The notes under the pieces: model-generated
Databases searched by the model: none
Told to the model about the DNA's origin: nothing
Seen by the model: only the letters and a program-made list of their open reading frames with translations
Assembly (NCBI RefSeq): GCF_000612845.1
Contig: NZ_CCAT010000044.1
Coordinates: forward strand, 1-64,000
Direction: 5' to 3'
Length of the DNA stretch: 64,000 nt
DNA from: Clostridium ihumii AP5
Lineage (GTDB): Bacteria > Bacillota > Clostridia > Clostridiales > Clostridiaceae
Made by a program: the position numbers and the translations under genes
In this document: positions 9,701 through 20,540 of the stretch, piece after piece
Numbering within the stretch: the stretch's first letter is position 1
How the letters are laid out: the number at the start of each line of letters is the position of its first letter

Positions 9701-10972
9701 ATGTTATCAACCCTACGAAATGCTTGGAAAGTTCCAGAACTTAGAAAGAGAATGCTGTTTACTATATTCATAGTAATAGTATTTAGAATGGGTATATATA
9801 TACCAGTTCCAGGAGTAGATGCTTCTAAAATAGCAAGCCTTACTGATACTGGAAATCTACTTACTTTCTATGATATGTTGTCAGGTGGTGCATTAAGTCA
9901 ATTTAGTATATTTGCTTCTGGTGTAACACCTTACATAAATGCATCTATAATAATTCAGCTTCTTACTATAGCAATTCCGCAATTAGAACAACTTTCTAAG
10001 GAAGGCCAAGAAGGAAGACAAAAGATACAGAATTACACAAGATTATTGGCTGTTGCATTTGCAGTGCTACAAGGATTTGCCATGTATGCTTTAATAAGTG
10101 GAAATTTAACTAGTACTGGATCTAAGGAATTATTTATAATAATTCTAACCACAACAGCAGGAACAACTTTATTAGTTTGGCTTGGAGAACAAATACAAGT
10201 TCACGGAATTGGAAATGGTGTATCAATTATAATATTTGTAAATATTATTTCAACATTTCCGACGACTGCATATAAGATTGCTGGATTAAAGAAGGCAGGA
10301 GAAGTTAGTTTAGTAGAGGTTATAATATTTGTAGTAATAGCTTTAGCTTTATTATTAGCAGTTATAGTAATAACTTTAGCGGAACGTAGAATACCTGTTC
10401 AATATGCAGGAAAAGCTGTTGGAAATAAGGTGTTTAAAGGACAATCAACACATATTCCATTCAGTTTAAATACAGCAGGAGTTATGGCAATAATTTTTGC
10501 TATGTCAGTGATGCAATTCCCTGCAACAATAGCAAAAATTTGGCCACAGTCTGCATTCGCAGATTTTGTAACAAAGAGTCCTTGGAGTATATTCAAAAGC
10601 GGGACTGTTAGATACATGATTGCGTACGCTATTTTGATACTATTCTTCTCATGGTTCTATACCATAGTTACATTTAAACCTGATGAAATGGCAGAGAATA
10701 TGCACAAATCAGCAGGATTTATTCCAGGTATAAGACCAGGAAAACCAACTGAGGTTTTCTTAGAGAAAGTTTTGACTAGAATATCTATGCTTGGTGGAGG
10801 ATTTGTAACTATCATAGCTCTATTCCCAATAGTATTAGAGGGATATACTAAATTTAAAGGAATGTCTGTACAAGGCACGACTTTATTAATTATAGTTGGT
10901 GTAGCATTAGACACTATGAAACAATTAGAGTCTCAACTAACTATAAGACATTACCAAGGATTTCTTAAATAG
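9701..10972 (+). CDS. secY: Protein translocase channel subunit SecY
   Basis: The 423-residue product has ten predicted membrane helices. It starts with LSTLRNAWKVPELRKRMLFTI and has the conserved GVTPYINASIIIQLL plug-region segment and the cytoplasmic loop FFSWFYTIVTFKPDEMAENMHKSAGFIPGIRPG. SecY forms the Sec channel with SecE and SecG, which are coded elsewhere. Its ATG is immediately after the rplO stop, with GAGGTGATA in the end of rplO as binding site. Confidence 0.97.
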   Translation: MLSTLRNAWKVPELRKRMLFTIFIVIVFRMGIYIPVPGVDASKIASLTDTGNLLTFYDMLSGGALSQFSIFASGVTPYINASIIIQLLTIAIPQLEQLSKEGQEGRQKIQNYTRLLAVAFAVLQGFAMYALISGNLTSTGSKELFIIILTTTAGTTLLVWLGEQIQVHGIGNGVSIIIFVNIISTFPTTAYKIAGLKKAGEVSLVEVIIFVVIALALLLAVIVITLAERRIPVQYAGKAVGNKVFKGQSTHIPFSLNTAGVMAIIFAMSVMQFPATIAKIWPQSAFADFVTKSPWSIFKSGTVRYMIAYAILILFFSWFYTIVTFKPDEMAENMHKSAGFIPGIRPGKPTEVFLEKVLTRISMLGGGFVTIIALFPIVLEGYTKFKGMSVQGTTLLIIVGVALDTMKQLESQLTIRHYQGFLK

Positions 10973-11002
10973 ATAAGAAATTTAAATTTGGAGTTGATGC
11001 TA

Positions 11003-11665
11003 GTGAAAATCATCTTATTAGGTCCTCCGGGAGCCGGAAAAGGAACACAAGCGAAATCAATGAGTAACCAATACTCCATACCACATATATCAACAGGAGA
11101 TATATTTAGAAAGAATATTTCTGAAAAAACTCCTTTAGGAATCGAAGCTAAGAGTTATATTGACAAGGGATTATTAGTTCCTGACAAATTAACCATAGAT
11201 ATAGTACAAGATAGATTACAACAAGAGGACTGTAAAAATGGTTTCTTACTTGATGGTTATCCTAGAACTGTAAGTCAAGCAGAAGCACTAAAAGAATTTT
11301 TGAATTCAAAAGGTGAAAAACTTGACACAGCACTATTAATAGATGTTCCAAAAGACTTTATAATTGATAGAATGACAGGAAGAAGAGTTTGTCCAAATTG
11401 CGGAGCAAGTTATCATATAAAATTCAATCCAACAAAGGTTGAAGGAAAATGTGACACTTGTGGCTCAGAGGTTATACAAAGAGCTGACGACAATGAATCA
11501 ACTGTTAAAGATCGTTTAGCAGTATATGAGGCTCAAACTCAACCTCTTATAGATTACTATAAAGAGCAAAGTCTTTTATCAGTAGTTGATGGAACGCAAG
11601 CTATTGATGATGTTTTTAAGAATATCAATGGTATCTTAGGAGCGATAAATAGTGATAATAATTAA
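11003..11665 (+). CDS. adk: Adenylate kinase
   Basis: The 220-residue product interconverts ATP, AMP and ADP. It has the P-loop GPPGAGKGT (residues 7-15), the AMP-site DGYPRT (84-89) and a long LID with four cysteines (C130, C133, C150, C153) in the spacing of zinc-binding Gram-positive enzymes. I chose GTG at 11003 because GGAG (10990-10993) is nine bases away; an ATG at 10997 would sit only three bases from it. The 3' end overlaps map by 14 bases. Confidence 0.95.
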   Translation: MKIILLGPPGAGKGTQAKSMSNQYSIPHISTGDIFRKNISEKTPLGIEAKSYIDKGLLVPDKLTIDIVQDRLQQEDCKNGFLLDGYPRTVSQAEALKEFLNSKGEKLDTALLIDVPKDFIIDRMTGRRVCPNCGASYHIKFNPTKVEGKCDTCGSEVIQRADDNESTVKDRLAVYEAQTQPLIDYYKEQSLLSVVDGTQAIDDVFKNINGILGAINSDNN

Positions 11666-12398
11666 AAGTGATATGGAAATTGAATTTATGAAAAGTGCGG
11701 GCAAGGTAGTTGCTGATACACTTGCAATGATTGAAGCGGTAATAAAGCCAGGAATAACAACTGCAGAAATAGATAAATTAGCTGAAGAGTTTATATTAAA
11801 ACAGGGTGCAACACCTTCCTTTAAAGGTTACGGTGGATTTCCGGCTTCAATATGCGCATCAATAAATGATGAAGTTATTCATGGAATACCTAGAAATAGA
11901 GTATTAAATGAAGGTGACATCATCAGCATAGATTGTGGAGCAATTCTAAATGGATTTCACGGCGATGCTGCTAGAACATTTCCAGTAGGAAATGTATCTA
12001 AAGAAGCAGAGCAATTAATTGCAGTTACTAAAGAAAGTTTTTTTCAAGGTGTTGAAAAAGCTTTGGTAGGAAATAGATTAACAGATATTTCTGCTGCGAT
12101 ACAAAAGTATGCAGAAGAATCTGGATATTCTGTGGTTAGGGATTTTGTAGGTCATGGTATTGGTAGATCAATGCATGAAGATCCGCAGGTTCCTAATTAC
12201 GGTACTGCTGGAAGAGGTCCTAAATTAAATCATGGAATGGTTATAGCAATCGAACCTATGATAAATATTGGTACACATAATGTTAAAGTAAAATCGGACG
12301 GTTGGACAGTAGTTACTCGTGATGGAAAATTATCTGCTCACTATGAAAATACTGTTGCAATTTTAGATAATGGTCCTGAAATACTAACTTTAAGCTAA
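11652..12398 (+). CDS. map: Methionine aminopeptidase, type I
   Basis: The 248-residue enzyme removes the initiator methionine. All metal ligands of the pita-bread fold are visible: D94, D105, H168, E201 and E232, plus catalytic H77. It starts at GTG inside adk, with TAGGAG nine bases upstream, giving [17 protein letters not shown], which matches other Firmicute enzymes. The short form lacks the SEC-C zinc motif seen in some clostridial paralogues. Confidence 0.96.
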   Translation: MIIIKSDMEIEFMKSAGKVVADTLAMIEAVIKPGITTAEIDKLAEEFILKQGATPSFKGYGGFPASICASINDEVIHGIPRNRVLNEGDIISIDCGAILNGFHGDAARTFPVGNVSKEAEQLIAVTKESFFQGVEKALVGNRLTDISAAIQKYAEESGYSVVRDFVGHGIGRSMHEDPQVPNYGTAGRGPKLNHGMVIAIEPMINIGTHNVKVKSDGWTVVTRDGKLSAHYENTVAILDNGPEILTLS

Positions 12399-12411
12399 TG
12401 AGGTGAAATGT

Positions 12412-12681
12412 GTGGATGATAATAACCTTTTAGGTAAGGTAGTACATTCGAAATCAGGTAGAGACCGTGATAGAGACTTCATAATAATAGGTATAATAAA
12501 TGCTGATTATGTCTATATTTCAGATGGGGACTTAAGAAAAATTGAGAATCCAAAGAAAAAGAAAATTAAACATTTAATTTTAAAGGATGTAATAGCAGAG
12601 GATATCAAAGAATTAATTATGAACGGAAAATGTGTAAGTAATTCTAAGATTAGAAAGTTTTTGCAAGTTGAGGAGGTTTGA
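12412..12681 (+). CDS. KOW-domain RNA-binding protein (L14e-like)
   Basis: The 89-residue basic protein begins at GTG 12412, six bases after GAGGTG (12400-12405). Its N-terminal part, [22 protein letters not shown], fits a KOW motif like that of archaeal L14e, followed by a lysine-rich stretch ([12 protein letters not shown]). Clostridia commonly carry such a gene between map and infA. It probably binds rRNA, but the role is not established. An alternative GTG at 12403 overlaps the binding site. Confidence 0.8.
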   Translation: MDDNNLLGKVVHSKSGRDRDRDFIIIGIINADYVYISDGDLRKIENPKKKKIKHLILKDVIAEDIKELIMNGKCVSNSKIRKFLQVEEV

Positions 12682-12688
12682 TTACCTT

Positions 12689-12907
12689 ATGTCAAAAGAT
12701 GATATAATTGAAATGCAAGGTGTTGTTTTAGAAGCACTGCCAAATGCAATGTTTGAAGTAGAACTTGAGAGTGGACATAAAATATTAGCTCATATCTCAG
12801 GTAAGTTAAGAATGAATTTTATTAGAATATTACCAGGCGATAAGGTTACAGTAGAGCTTTCTCCATATGATTTGACGCGTGGGAGAATAACTTGGAGAGA
12901 TAAGTAA
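12689..12907 (+). CDS. infA: Translation initiation factor IF-1
   Basis: The 72-residue product, [51 protein letters not shown] in segments, is a textbook IF-1 OB fold of the normal length. IF-1 occupies the A site of the 30S subunit during initiation. The ATG at 12689 is chosen; upstream in-frame codons would add non-homologous residues. AGGAGG lies about 12 bases upstream, slightly far. Confidence 0.96.
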   Translation: MSKDDIIEMQGVVLEALPNAMFEVELESGHKILAHISGKLRMNFIRILPGDKVTVELSPYDLTRGRITWRDK

Positions 12908-12910
12908 TAA

Positions 12911-13036
<126 letters not shown>

Positions 13037-13077
13037 TGATAGATCAATAAAATATAATCAGGAGGTGTAGATCGTAG

Positions 13078-13443
13078 ATGGCAAGAATAGCAGGTGTTGA
13101 CCTACCAAGAGAAAAAAGAGTTGAGATAGGTCTAACTTATATATACGGTATAGGACTACCAAAGTCACATGAAATACTAGAAGCTACAGGCGTAAATCCA
13201 GATACAAGAATTAAAGATTTAACTGAAGAAGAAGTTAACGCTTTAAGAGAATATATAAAAAACATGTTAGTTGAAGGTGACTTAAGAAGAAAAGTTGCTC
13301 TTGACATAAAGAGACTAATGGAAGTTGGATGCTATAGAGGTATCAGACATAGAAGAGGTCTTCCAGTAAGAGGACAAAAAACTAAAACTAATGCTAGAAC
13401 TAGAAAAGGTCCTAAAAAGACAATAGCTGGTAAGAAGAAATAG
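13078..13443 (+). CDS. rpsM: Small ribosomal subunit protein S13
   Basis: The 121-residue product begins [26 protein letters not shown] (as segments) and has the C-terminal tail [29 protein letters not shown] that contacts P-site tRNA. It joins the 30S head to the 50S subunit. AGGAGGTG precedes the ATG. It begins the alpha-type block. Confidence 0.97.
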   Translation: MARIAGVDLPREKRVEIGLTYIYGIGLPKSHEILEATGVNPDTRIKDLTEEEVNALREYIKNMLVEGDLRRKVALDIKRLMEVGCYRGIRHRRGLPVRGQKTKTNARTRKGPKKTIAGKKK

Positions 13444-13458
13444 TAAGGAGGGAATATA

Positions 13459-13854
13459 ATGGCTCAAAAGAAACTTAAAAGAAGTAGAAGAAGAAAAGAA
13501 AGAAAAAATGTTGAGCACGGTGCTGCACATATAAAATCTACTTTCAACAATTCCATCGTTACACTTACTGATGCAGCTGGTAACGCATTATCATGGGCAA
13601 GTGCTGGTGGATTAGGATTTAGAGGATCAAGAAAAAGCACACCATTTGCAGCTCAAATGGCAGCAGAAACTGCAGCTAAAGCAGCAATGGAACACGGTTT
13701 AAAAAGTGTTGAAGTTTACGTTAAAGGACCAGGAGCAGGTAGAGAAGCTGCTATAAGATCTTTACAAGCTGCTGGATTAGAAGTTACTTTAATTAAAGAT
13801 GTAACTCCAATTCCACATAACGGATGTAGACCACCAAAAAGAAGAAGAGTTTAG
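13459..13854 (+). CDS. rpsK: Small ribosomal subunit protein S11
   Basis: The 131-residue product has [39 protein letters not shown] and the terminal [18 protein letters not shown], all diagnostic for S11, a platform protein beside the E site. TAAGGAGGG precedes the ATG. Confidence 0.98.
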   Translation: MAQKKLKRSRRRKERKNVEHGAAHIKSTFNNSIVTLTDAAGNALSWASAGGLGFRGSRKSTPFAAQMAAETAAKAAMEHGLKSVEVYVKGPGAGREAAIRSLQAAGLEVTLIKDVTPIPHNGCRPPKRRRV

Positions 13855-13873
13855 TAAACAGGAGGTGTAATTA

Positions 13874-14494
13874 ATGGCTAGATATACTGGAGCTACTTGC
13901 AAACTTTGCAGAAGAGAAGGTTTAAAGCTTAACCTAAAAGGTGACAGATGCTTCACTGAAAAATGTGCATTCGCTAGAAGAAGCTATGCACCAGGACAAC
14001 ACGGTCAAGCTAGAAAGAAAGTTTCAAACTACGGATTACAATTAAGAGAAAAACAAAAAGCTAGAAGAATATACGGAGTTCTTGAGAACCAATTTAGAAG
14101 ATACTACGATAAAGCTGAAAAACAAAGAGGAATAACAGGTGAAAACTTATTAAGACTTCTTGAATTAAGACTTGATAACGTAGTATATAGATTAGGATAT
14201 GGTGCTTCTAGAGCAGAAGCTAGACAATTAGTTAACCACGGACATTTCTTAGTTAACGGAAAGAAAGTTGACATTGCATCATACAATGTTTCATTAAATG
14301 ACGTAATATCAGTTTCTGAAAAAAGCAGAGCTACTGAGAAATTTAAAGTGTTTAACGAAAATCCAAAAACTTTACCAGCTTGGTTAGAAGCTAACTTAGA
14401 CGCATTTGAAGGAAAAGTTGTTTCTTTACCAACAAGAGAAGATATAGACGTTCCTGTTAACGAAACATTAATCGTTGAGTTATACAGCAAATAG
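13874..14494 (+). CDS. rpsD: Small ribosomal subunit protein S4, cysteine-containing form
   Basis: The 206-residue product has an N-terminal zinc-knuckle pattern (C9, C12, C26, C31), the RSYAPGQHG motif and a central S4 RNA-binding domain ([34 protein letters not shown], about residues 98-131, as segments). S4 nucleates 30S assembly and in many bacteria represses its operon. AGGAGGTG precedes the ATG. Confidence 0.97.
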   Translation: MARYTGATCKLCRREGLKLNLKGDRCFTEKCAFARRSYAPGQHGQARKKVSNYGLQLREKQKARRIYGVLENQFRRYYDKAEKQRGITGENLLRLLELRLDNVVYRLGYGASRAEARQLVNHGHFLVNGKKVDIASYNVSLNDVISVSEKSRATEKFKVFNENPKTLPAWLEANLDAFEGKVVSLPTREDIDVPVNETLIVELYSK

Positions 14495-14565
14495 TCAATA
14501 ATTAAAAGAATCAGTTGCCCTCAAAATAGAACGCCCATTTTTAATAAGAAGGAGGGTTATATAAT

Positions 14566-15513
14566 ATGTTAGAAATAGAAAAGCCAAAAATAGAATGTGT
14601 AGAAACTGCTGAGAATGGTACATATGGTAAATTTGTCATTGAACCATTAGAAAGAGGTTATGGAATAACTTTAGGTAATGCCTTAAGAAGAATTCTTCTT
14701 TCCTCATTACCTGGGGTTGCTGCAAATTCAATTAAAATAGATGGTGTACTTCATGAATTCTCAACTATAAAGGGAGTTAAAGAAGACGTATCTGAGTTAA
14801 TCTTAAACATAAAAGGATTAGCACTAAAGATGACAGGTGAAGGATCTAAAACAGTTTATATAGATGCTGTTGGACCAGGAGAGGTTACAGGAGCAGATAT
14901 AAAAACTGATGGAGACGTAGAAGTTATTAACAAAGACATTCATATAGCTACTTTAGATGATGATGGTAAGCTATTTATGGAGCTTAATGTTAGCAAAGGT
15001 AGAGGTTATGTTTCTCAAAACAAGAACAAAACTGAAGATAAACCAATAGCTACTATACCTGTAGATTCGATCTATACTCCTGTTAAAAGAGTAAACTTTA
15101 CAGTTGAAAATACAAGAGTAGGCCAAATAACAGATTATGATAAACTAACAATTGAAATTTGGACTAATGGAACAATTAGACCAGATGAAGCAATAGGTTT
15201 ATCTGCAAAAATTCTTATAGAACACTTTAAACTATTTATGACATTAACAGATCATGCTGATAATGTTGAAATAATGGTTGAAAAGGAAGAAGATAAGAAA
15301 GAAAAAGTTTTAGAAATGACTATAGAAGAACTAGATCTATCTGTTAGAAGCTTTAACTGTTTAAAGAGAGCAGGTATAAATACTGTTCAAGAATTAACAG
15401 AAAGATCAATGGATGATATGATGAAGGTTAGAAATTTAGGTAAAAAATCTCTTGAAGAGGTTGAACAAAAATTAGAAGCCTTAGATTTATCATTTAAACC
15501 AAGTGAAGAGTAA
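14566..15513 (+). CDS. rpoA: RNA polymerase alpha subunit
   Basis: The 315-residue product has the dimerisation domain (residues 1 to about 230, with [23 protein letters not shown]) and, after an acidic linker, the alpha-CTD (about 245-315, with [22 protein letters not shown] and [15 protein letters not shown]) that contacts UP elements and activators. AGGAGGG lies about 12 bases before the ATG. The 71-base spacer after rpsD holds no clear terminator. Confidence 0.98.
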   Translation: MLEIEKPKIECVETAENGTYGKFVIEPLERGYGITLGNALRRILLSSLPGVAANSIKIDGVLHEFSTIKGVKEDVSELILNIKGLALKMTGEGSKTVYIDAVGPGEVTGADIKTDGDVEVINKDIHIATLDDDGKLFMELNVSKGRGYVSQNKNKTEDKPIATIPVDSIYTPVKRVNFTVENTRVGQITDYDKLTIEIWTNGTIRPDEAIGLSAKILIEHFKLFMTLTDHADNVEIMVEKEEDKKEKVLEMTIEELDLSVRSFNCLKRAGINTVQELTERSMDDMMKVRNLGKKSLEEVEQKLEALDLSFKPSEE

Positions 15514-15525
15514 GGAGGTATAGAC

Positions 15526-15867
15526 ATGGCACAACAACGTAAGTTAGGACGTCCAACAGATCAAAGAATGGCAATGCTTAGAAATCTTGTTACTAGTTTC
15601 TTAAAGCACGGAAAAATAGAAACTACAGAAACAAGAGCAAAAGAAACTAAGAGACTAGCTGAAAAAATGATAACTCTTGCTAAAAGAGGAGATTTACATG
15701 CTAGAAGACAAGTGCTTGCATTTGTAACTGAAGAGGATGTTGTTAAAGATTTATTTGATAATATAGCTCCAAAGTATGCTGAGAGAAACGGTGGATATAC
15801 TAGAATCATGAAAGTAGGTCCAAGAAGAGGCGACGGAGCAGAAGTAGTTATATTAGAATTAGTATAA
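15526..15867 (+). CDS. rplQ: Large ribosomal subunit protein L17
   Basis: The 113-residue product begins [20 protein letters not shown] and ends [25 protein letters not shown], both signature L17 segments, at the short bacterial length. L17 lies near the tunnel exit. AAGGAGG precedes the ATG. It is the last gene of the operon, followed by a terminator. Confidence 0.97.
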   Translation: MAQQRKLGRPTDQRMAMLRNLVTSFLKHGKIETTETRAKETKRLAEKMITLAKRGDLHARRQVLAFVTEEDVVKDLFDNIAPKYAERNGGYTRIMKVGPRRGDGAEVVILELV

Positions 15868-15876
15868 TATATTCCA

Positions 15877-15912
15877 GGGGATTAAGTATGCCTAGCTTAG
15901 TCCCCATTTTAT
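15877..15912 (+). terminator. Terminator of the S10-spc-alpha operon
   Basis: GGGGA-TTAAG pairs with CTTAG-TCCCC (15877-15886 with 15895-15905, one mismatch) around a short loop, ending just before ATTTTATT. It lies 10 bases after the rplQ stop. The T-tract is interrupted, so some read-through into the ecf genes is possible. Confidence 0.7.
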
Positions 15913-15932
15913 TATAAATATGTGTTTAAATA

Positions 15933-15962
15933 TTGAAAAAATATTTTAAATTATGTTGTAAT
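15933..15962 (+). promoter_or_regulatory. Possible promoter of the ecfA1 operon
   Basis: TTGAAA (15933-15938) and TGTAAT (15957-15962), 18 bases apart, lie in the 265-base spacer before ecfA1. Downstream, CCCTTAA (16036-16042) and TTAAGGG (16086-16092) form an inverted repeat of unknown meaning. In this AT-rich stretch the promoter call is weak. Confidence 0.4.
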
Positions 15963-16132
15963 AAAATTTTATTTAAACTATTTGAAGTAATTGAATAAGT
16001 GAATAATCAAATAAACCATTTGATTAAACAGGGAACCCTTAATGCTATGTTAAATATTTAAGTTTATTTATATTTAATTATATTGTTAAGGGATTATTAA
16101 GATTTATTCAGTACAAATGGAGGGATATAAAA

Positions 16133-17026
16133 ATGGAAGATAAAATTAATCCTATAAAAAGTAACCCTCAAACATTAGAGAATGATAGAATTGAAATAAA
16201 GAGTGAGAACTTGTTTTTTAAATATGATGCAAATGAAGAACATGAAGGTAAAGTTGCCATAGATGGAGTTGATATAACTATAAATAAAGGAGAATTTGTA
16301 GTTATACTAGGACATAATGGTTCTGGAAAATCAACATTTGCAAAACATATAAATGCATTATTAATTCCAACATCAGGAAAAATAACAGTAGGTGGATTAG
16401 ATTCTTCTATAGAAGATAATTTATGGGAGATAAGAAAAAAGGCTGGAATGGTGTTTCAAAATCCAGATAACCAAATTGTTGCTACAATAGTTGAAGAAGA
16501 TGTTGCTTTTGGTCCTGAAAATTTAGGAGTAGAACCAGCAGAAATTAGACGAAGAGTAGATGATGCACTTAAAAAAGTAAATATGTATGATTATAAAAAA
16601 CATGGTCCACATTTATTATCTGGAGGGCAAAAACAAAGAGTCGCTATAGCAGGTATATATGCTATGAGACCAGAGTGTATAGTTTTAGATGAACCTACAG
16701 CCATGTTAGACCCATTAGGAAGAAAAGAAGTAATTAATACTATAAAAGAATTAAATAAAGAATATGGAATAACAATAGTTCTTATAACGCACTACATGGA
16801 AGAAGCAATTGATGCTGATAAAATATATGTTATGGATTCAGGAAAAGTTATTATAAGTGGAGAACCTAGAAAAGTATTTAAGGAAGTTGAAACTATGAAA
16901 AAAATAGGATTAGATGTTCCTCAAATGACAGAGCTTGCTTATGAATTAAATAGAAAAGGGGTTAATATAGCAAAAGACATATTAACTATAGATGAGATGG
17001 TGAATGAATTATGTCAATTAAAATAG
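16133..17026 (+). CDS. ecfA1: ECF transporter ATPase EcfA1
   Basis: The 297-residue ATPase of an energy-coupling-factor transporter has a Walker [10 protein letters not shown] (residues 60-68), the LLSGGQKQR signature, Walker [11 protein letters not shown] and the switch histidine in LITHYMEE. With EcfA2 and EcfT it forms the shared energising module for vitamin-binding S components; no S component is coded in the window. Its 3' end overlaps ecfA2 by 16 bases. The order ecfA1-ecfA2-ecfT-truA after rplQ is common in Firmicutes. Confidence 0.95.
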   Translation: MEDKINPIKSNPQTLENDRIEIKSENLFFKYDANEEHEGKVAIDGVDITINKGEFVVILGHNGSGKSTFAKHINALLIPTSGKITVGGLDSSIEDNLWEIRKKAGMVFQNPDNQIVATIVEEDVAFGPENLGVEPAEIRRRVDDALKKVNMYDYKKHGPHLLSGGQKQRVAIAGIYAMRPECIVLDEPTAMLDPLGRKEVINTIKELNKEYGITIVLITHYMEEAIDADKIYVMDSGKVIISGEPRKVFKEVETMKKIGLDVPQMTELAYELNRKGVNIAKDILTIDEMVNELCQLK

Positions 17027-17862
17027 AAAATTTAACTCATATATATATGGCTAAATCACCTTTTGAAAAAATAGCTTTAGATAATGTTTCTTTAGAAATA
17101 CAAGATGGTGAATTTTTAGCATTAATAGGTCATACAGGATCCGGAAAATCAACCTTGATTCAGCATATAAATGGTTTATTAAAACCAGCATCGGGGAAAA
17201 TAATTATAGATGGTGCAGATATAACAGCTAGTAATGTAAAACTTACAGATATAAGAAAAAAAGTAGGTTTAGTATTTCAATATTCAGAGTATCAATTATT
17301 TGAAGAAACTATTGAAAAAGACATTGCATTTGGACCTAGAAATCTAGGGCTAAGTGAAGAAGAAATTACTAATAGAGTAAAAAGAGCTATGAATATAGTT
17401 GGATTAGATTATGAAGTATATAAGGATAAATCACCATTTGAATTAAGTGGTGGTCAAAAAAGAAGAGTGGCCATAGCAGGTGTTGTTGCTATGGAACCAA
17501 AGGTTTTAATTCTAGATGAACCGACTGCTGGATTAGATCCAAAAGGCAGAGACGATATATTAGGAAAAATAGAGTTACTACATAATGAATATAATATGAC
17601 AATAATTTTAGTATCACACAGTATGGAAGACGTAGCAAAAGTAGCTAATAGAATAATAGTTATGGAGTCTGGAAAATGTATTTTAGATGGAGCTCCAAGT
17701 GTTGTTTTTAAAGAAGTAGAAACTTTAGAGAGAGTTGGTCTAGCAGTACCACAGGTTACTTATTTAATAAGGAAACTTAAAGATAAAGGATTTAATATAT
17801 CAGAAGATGTATTTACATTAGAACAAGCTACAGAGCAGATACTGAAGGCGTTAAAGTCATAA
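17011..17862 (+). CDS. ecfA2: ECF transporter ATPase EcfA2
   Basis: The 283-residue ATPase pairs with EcfA1 in the ECF module. It has Walker [10 protein letters not shown] (residues 40-48), the signature ELSGGQKRR, Walker [13 protein letters not shown] and the switch histidine in LVSHSMED. It starts inside the end of ecfA1 after GATGGTGAATG-like sequence, so the two subunits are probably made in equal amounts. It was formerly named cbiO. Confidence 0.95.
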   Translation: MSIKIENLTHIYMAKSPFEKIALDNVSLEIQDGEFLALIGHTGSGKSTLIQHINGLLKPASGKIIIDGADITASNVKLTDIRKKVGLVFQYSEYQLFEETIEKDIAFGPRNLGLSEEEITNRVKRAMNIVGLDYEVYKDKSPFELSGGQKRRVAIAGVVAMEPKVLILDEPTAGLDPKGRDDILGKIELLHNEYNMTIILVSHSMEDVAKVANRIIVMESGKCILDGAPSVVFKEVETLERVGLAVPQVTYLIRKLKDKGFNISEDVFTLEQATEQILKALKS

Positions 17863-17898
17863 TAGTGTAATAGCTATTTATTTTTGGAGGATTTTTGT

Positions 17899-18702
17899 AT
17901 GATCAAGGATATTACAATAGGTCAATATATAGTTGGGGACTCTTTTATACACAAACTTGATCCAAGAACAAAAATTTTAATATCTTTATTGTTCATAATT
18001 ACCTTATTTTTAGTTAAAAATGTAACAGGTTATGTAGTAGTATTTATATTTTTAATGTCATGCATATATATATCAAAAGTTCCATTTAGATATATATACA
18101 AAGGCTTAAAACCAATTTTTATATTAATGTTAATAACAGCTGTATTTAATATATTCTTCACTAGAGGAGATGTATTATTATATCAAATAGGCTTTTTAAA
18201 GATATATAAAGAAGGTTTAGTACTTGCAGCATTTATGGTTGTAAGATTGACATTTTTAATTGCAGGAACTTCACTATTAACACTTACAACTTCACCAATA
18301 GAACTTACAGATGGAATTGAAAAATTGTTAAACCCTTTCAAAAAAATAGGGGTACCGGCTCATGAGCTTGCTATGATGATGACTATAGCATTAAGATTTA
18401 TTCCAACACTTATGGATGAGACAGACAAGATTATGAAAGCACAAATGGCAAGAGGTGCTGATTTTGAAAGTGGAAATTTAATAAGTAGAGCTAAAAATTT
18501 AATTCCATTACTAGTGCCATTATTTATAAGCTCATTTAGAAGAGCAGAAGAACTTGCTATGGCAATGGAAGCAAGAGGTTATAGAGGTGGAGAAGGTAGA
18601 ACACGTATGAAGGTATTACAAATGACTAATAAAGACACTATAGCATTTATTAGTTTTGTTGTTTTTGTAATATTAATATTTATAACTCGAATTTATTTTT
18701 AA
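17899..18702 (+). CDS. ecfT: ECF transporter transmembrane subunit EcfT
   Basis: The 267-residue membrane protein couples the two ATPases to the substrate-binding S component. Several hydrophobic helices precede two conserved arginine motifs, AQMARGADF and AMEARGYRGGEGRT, which form the coupling helices that contact EcfA1 and EcfA2. The ATG at 17899 follows TTGGAGG by nine bases; an upstream in-frame start would include that site. Confidence 0.94.
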   Translation: MIKDITIGQYIVGDSFIHKLDPRTKILISLLFIITLFLVKNVTGYVVVFIFLMSCIYISKVPFRYIYKGLKPIFILMLITAVFNIFFTRGDVLLYQIGFLKIYKEGLVLAAFMVVRLTFLIAGTSLLTLTTSPIELTDGIEKLLNPFKKIGVPAHELAMMMTIALRFIPTLMDETDKIMKAQMARGADFESGNLISRAKNLIPLLVPLFISSFRRAEELAMAMEARGYRGGEGRTRMKVLQMTNKDTIAFISFVVFVILIFITRIYF

Positions 18703-18715
18703 AGGTGTTAAAGTT

Positions 18716-19450
18716 ATGAAAAATATAAGACTAAGTTTAGAGTATGATGGCACCAACTACTTTGGATGGCAGAAACAAAAAAATAAAATCACAATCCAAG
18801 GTGTATTAGAAAATACTTTATTAGAAATAACAAAGGAAGAAATAGAGGTTATTGGTTGTAGTAGAACAGATAGTAGAGTTCACTCAAGAGGATATATCTG
18901 TAATTTTATAACTAATAGTTCAATACCAAGTGAAAAATTTAAAGAAGTATTAAATGTAAAGTTACCTAATGATATAGCGGTATTAAAATCAGAAGAAGTT
19001 CCAATGGAATTTCACTCAAGATATAATTGTGTAGGCAAGACATATAGTTATACCATACTTCAAAGAAGTATAAGAGCTGCTATAGATAGAAATATAGTGT
19101 ATCATTGCAAATATTCTTTAGATGTAGAGAAAATGCAAGAGGCTTGCAAGTATTTCATAGGTAAGCATGATTTTTCAGCACTTAAAAACACTGGAAGTTC
19201 TGTAAAAACATCAGTTAGAACAATTAAGGATTTAAGAATTGAAAAAAATAATGATTACATAAAAATATTTGTAAGTGCTGATGGTTTTTTATATAATATG
19301 GTTAGAATAATAGTAGGAACTTTAATTGATGTAGGAACTAAAAAAATAGATCCTAAGGATATAGAGACTATTATTAACTCATTAGAGAGAAAAAATGCTG
19401 GTAAAACAGTACCACCACAGGGCTTGTGTCTTGAAAAAGTTTATTATTAA
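18716..19450 (+). CDS. truA: tRNA pseudouridine(38-40) synthase TruA
   Basis: The 244-residue enzyme makes pseudouridine at positions 38-40 of the tRNA anticodon arm. It has the N-terminal LSLEYDGTNYFGWQ and the catalytic aspartate D52 in CSRTDSRVHSRG. The usual motif reads RTDAGVHA, so two residues next to the catalytic Asp differ while Asp itself is kept. It starts 14 bases after ecfT with AAAGGTG as binding site. Confidence 0.93.
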   Translation: MKNIRLSLEYDGTNYFGWQKQKNKITIQGVLENTLLEITKEEIEVIGCSRTDSRVHSRGYICNFITNSSIPSEKFKEVLNVKLPNDIAVLKSEEVPMEFHSRYNCVGKTYSYTILQRSIRAAIDRNIVYHCKYSLDVEKMQEACKYFIGKHDFSALKNTGSSVKTSVRTIKDLRIEKNNDYIKIFVSADGFLYNMVRIIVGTLIDVGTKKIDPKDIETIINSLERKNAGKTVPPQGLCLEKVYY

Positions 19451-19509
19451 ATAGCTATAATTTAGCATAAATGCTTGATTTAGGATAGACGTAATAATTT
19501 CTAAAATAA

Positions 19510-19538
19510 TTGACACGCGTGGCAAATTGTATTATAAT
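19510..19538 (+). promoter_or_regulatory. Consensus sigma-A promoter of rplM-rpsI
   Basis: TTGACA (19510-19515) and TATAAT (19533-19538) match both consensus hexamers perfectly with a 17-base spacer. It is the strongest promoter sequence in the window and gives a leader of about 95 bases. Confidence 0.9.
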
Positions 19539-19570
19539 AATTTTGTTTGTTATATTAATATAAATTGTGT

Positions 19571-19600
19571 ATAAGATCCACTAGCCCCGGGTCTTTAGCA
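19571..19600 (+). promoter_or_regulatory. L13-type ribosomal protein leader
   Basis: AAGATCC (19573-19579) pairs with GGGTCTT (19589-19595) around a C-rich loop, in the short leader of rplM. Firmicute rplM-rpsI operons are known to carry a small autoregulatory L13 leader of this kind. The assignment is by position and general form; a covariance-model scan with the L13 leader family would settle it. Confidence 0.6.
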
Positions 19601-19638
19601 TATAATTGAAATTGTTAAAAATTCAGGGAGGGAAAGAA

Positions 19639-20076
19639 ATGAAATCATACTTAGCAAAACCAAATGAAGTTCAAAAAAAATGGTATGTAGTAGACGTAGA
19701 AGGAATGCCATTAGGAAGAGCAGCTAGCCAAATAGCTTCAATATTAAGAGGAAAAAATAAACCAGAATTTACACCACATGTTGATACAGGAGATTACGTT
19801 GTAGTAATAAACGCAGAGAAAATTGTTTTAACAGGAAAGAAATTAGATCAAAAAATGTTAAGACATCACTCTTTATATCCAGGTGGATTAAAAGAAACTC
19901 CATATAGAGAAGCATTAGCTAAGAAACCAGAATTCGTATTTGAAGAAGCAGTAAGAAGAATGCTTCCAAGTGGAGTTCTAGGAAGAAAAATGCTTAAAAA
20001 ATTAACTGTATACAGAGGAGCTGAGCACAAAAACCACGCTCAAAATCCAGAAGTATTAGAGTTAGTAAGAAAATAG
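19639..20076 (+). CDS. rplM: Large ribosomal subunit protein L13
   Basis: The 145-residue product has the L13 features [25 protein letters not shown] and [14 protein letters not shown] and the [20 protein letters not shown]-terminal segment. The ATG at 19639 follows GGGAGGG; an upstream in-frame start would add a foreign tail that includes this site. L13 is an early assembly protein. Confidence 0.97.
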   Translation: MKSYLAKPNEVQKKWYVVDVEGMPLGRAASQIASILRGKNKPEFTPHVDTGDYVVVINAEKIVLTGKKLDQKMLRHHSLYPGGLKETPYREALAKKPEFVFEEAVRRMLPSGVLGRKMLKKLTVYRGAEHKNHAQNPEVLELVRK

Positions 20077-20102
20077 TAGAGTGATCGGAAGGAGGAGTTA
20101 AA

Positions 20103-20495
20103 ATGGCAAAGGTTCAATATTTTGGAACAGGAAGAAGAAAAAAATCAGTTGCAAGAGTAAGACTTGTACCAGGAGAAGGTAAAGTTATAATAAACAACAG
20201 AGATAGCGAAGTTTACTTTGGATTAGAAACTTTAAGAGTTATAGTTAATCAACCATTAGTATTAACTGGAACTAAAGAAAAATTCGACGTTTTAGTTAAC
20301 GTTCACGGTGGTGGATACACTGGTCAAGCAGGAGCTATCAGACACGGAATATCAAGAGCTTTATTAAAAGCTGATGAAAACTTAAGACCAGAACTTAAAA
20401 AAGCTGGATTCTTAACAAGAGACCCAAGAATGAAAGAAAGAAAGAAATACGGTCTTAAAAAAGCAAGAAGAGCTTCTCAGTTCTCAAAAAGATAG
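20103..20495 (+). CDS. rpsI: Small ribosomal subunit protein S9
   Basis: The 130-residue product has the family pattern [41 protein letters not shown] and the basic tail ending in KRs (AKK-type tail RRASQFSKR) that reaches the P-site tRNA. AAGGAGGAG precedes the ATG. It ends the rplM-rpsI operon. Confidence 0.98.
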   Translation: MAKVQYFGTGRRKKSVARVRLVPGEGKVIINNRDSEVYFGLETLRVIVNQPLVLTGTKEKFDVLVNVHGGGYTGQAGAIRHGISRALLKADENLRPELKKAGFLTRDPRMKERKKYGLKKARRASQFSKR

Positions 20496-20540
20496 TATTT
20501 CAACCAAAGTATTTACAAATACCGATATTGGAATACATAC

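Noticed and set aside
9265-9771. Minus-strand frame of 168 codons opposite rplO
   Set aside because: It is the antisense of a certain ribosomal protein gene, made open by codon bias, with no binding site.
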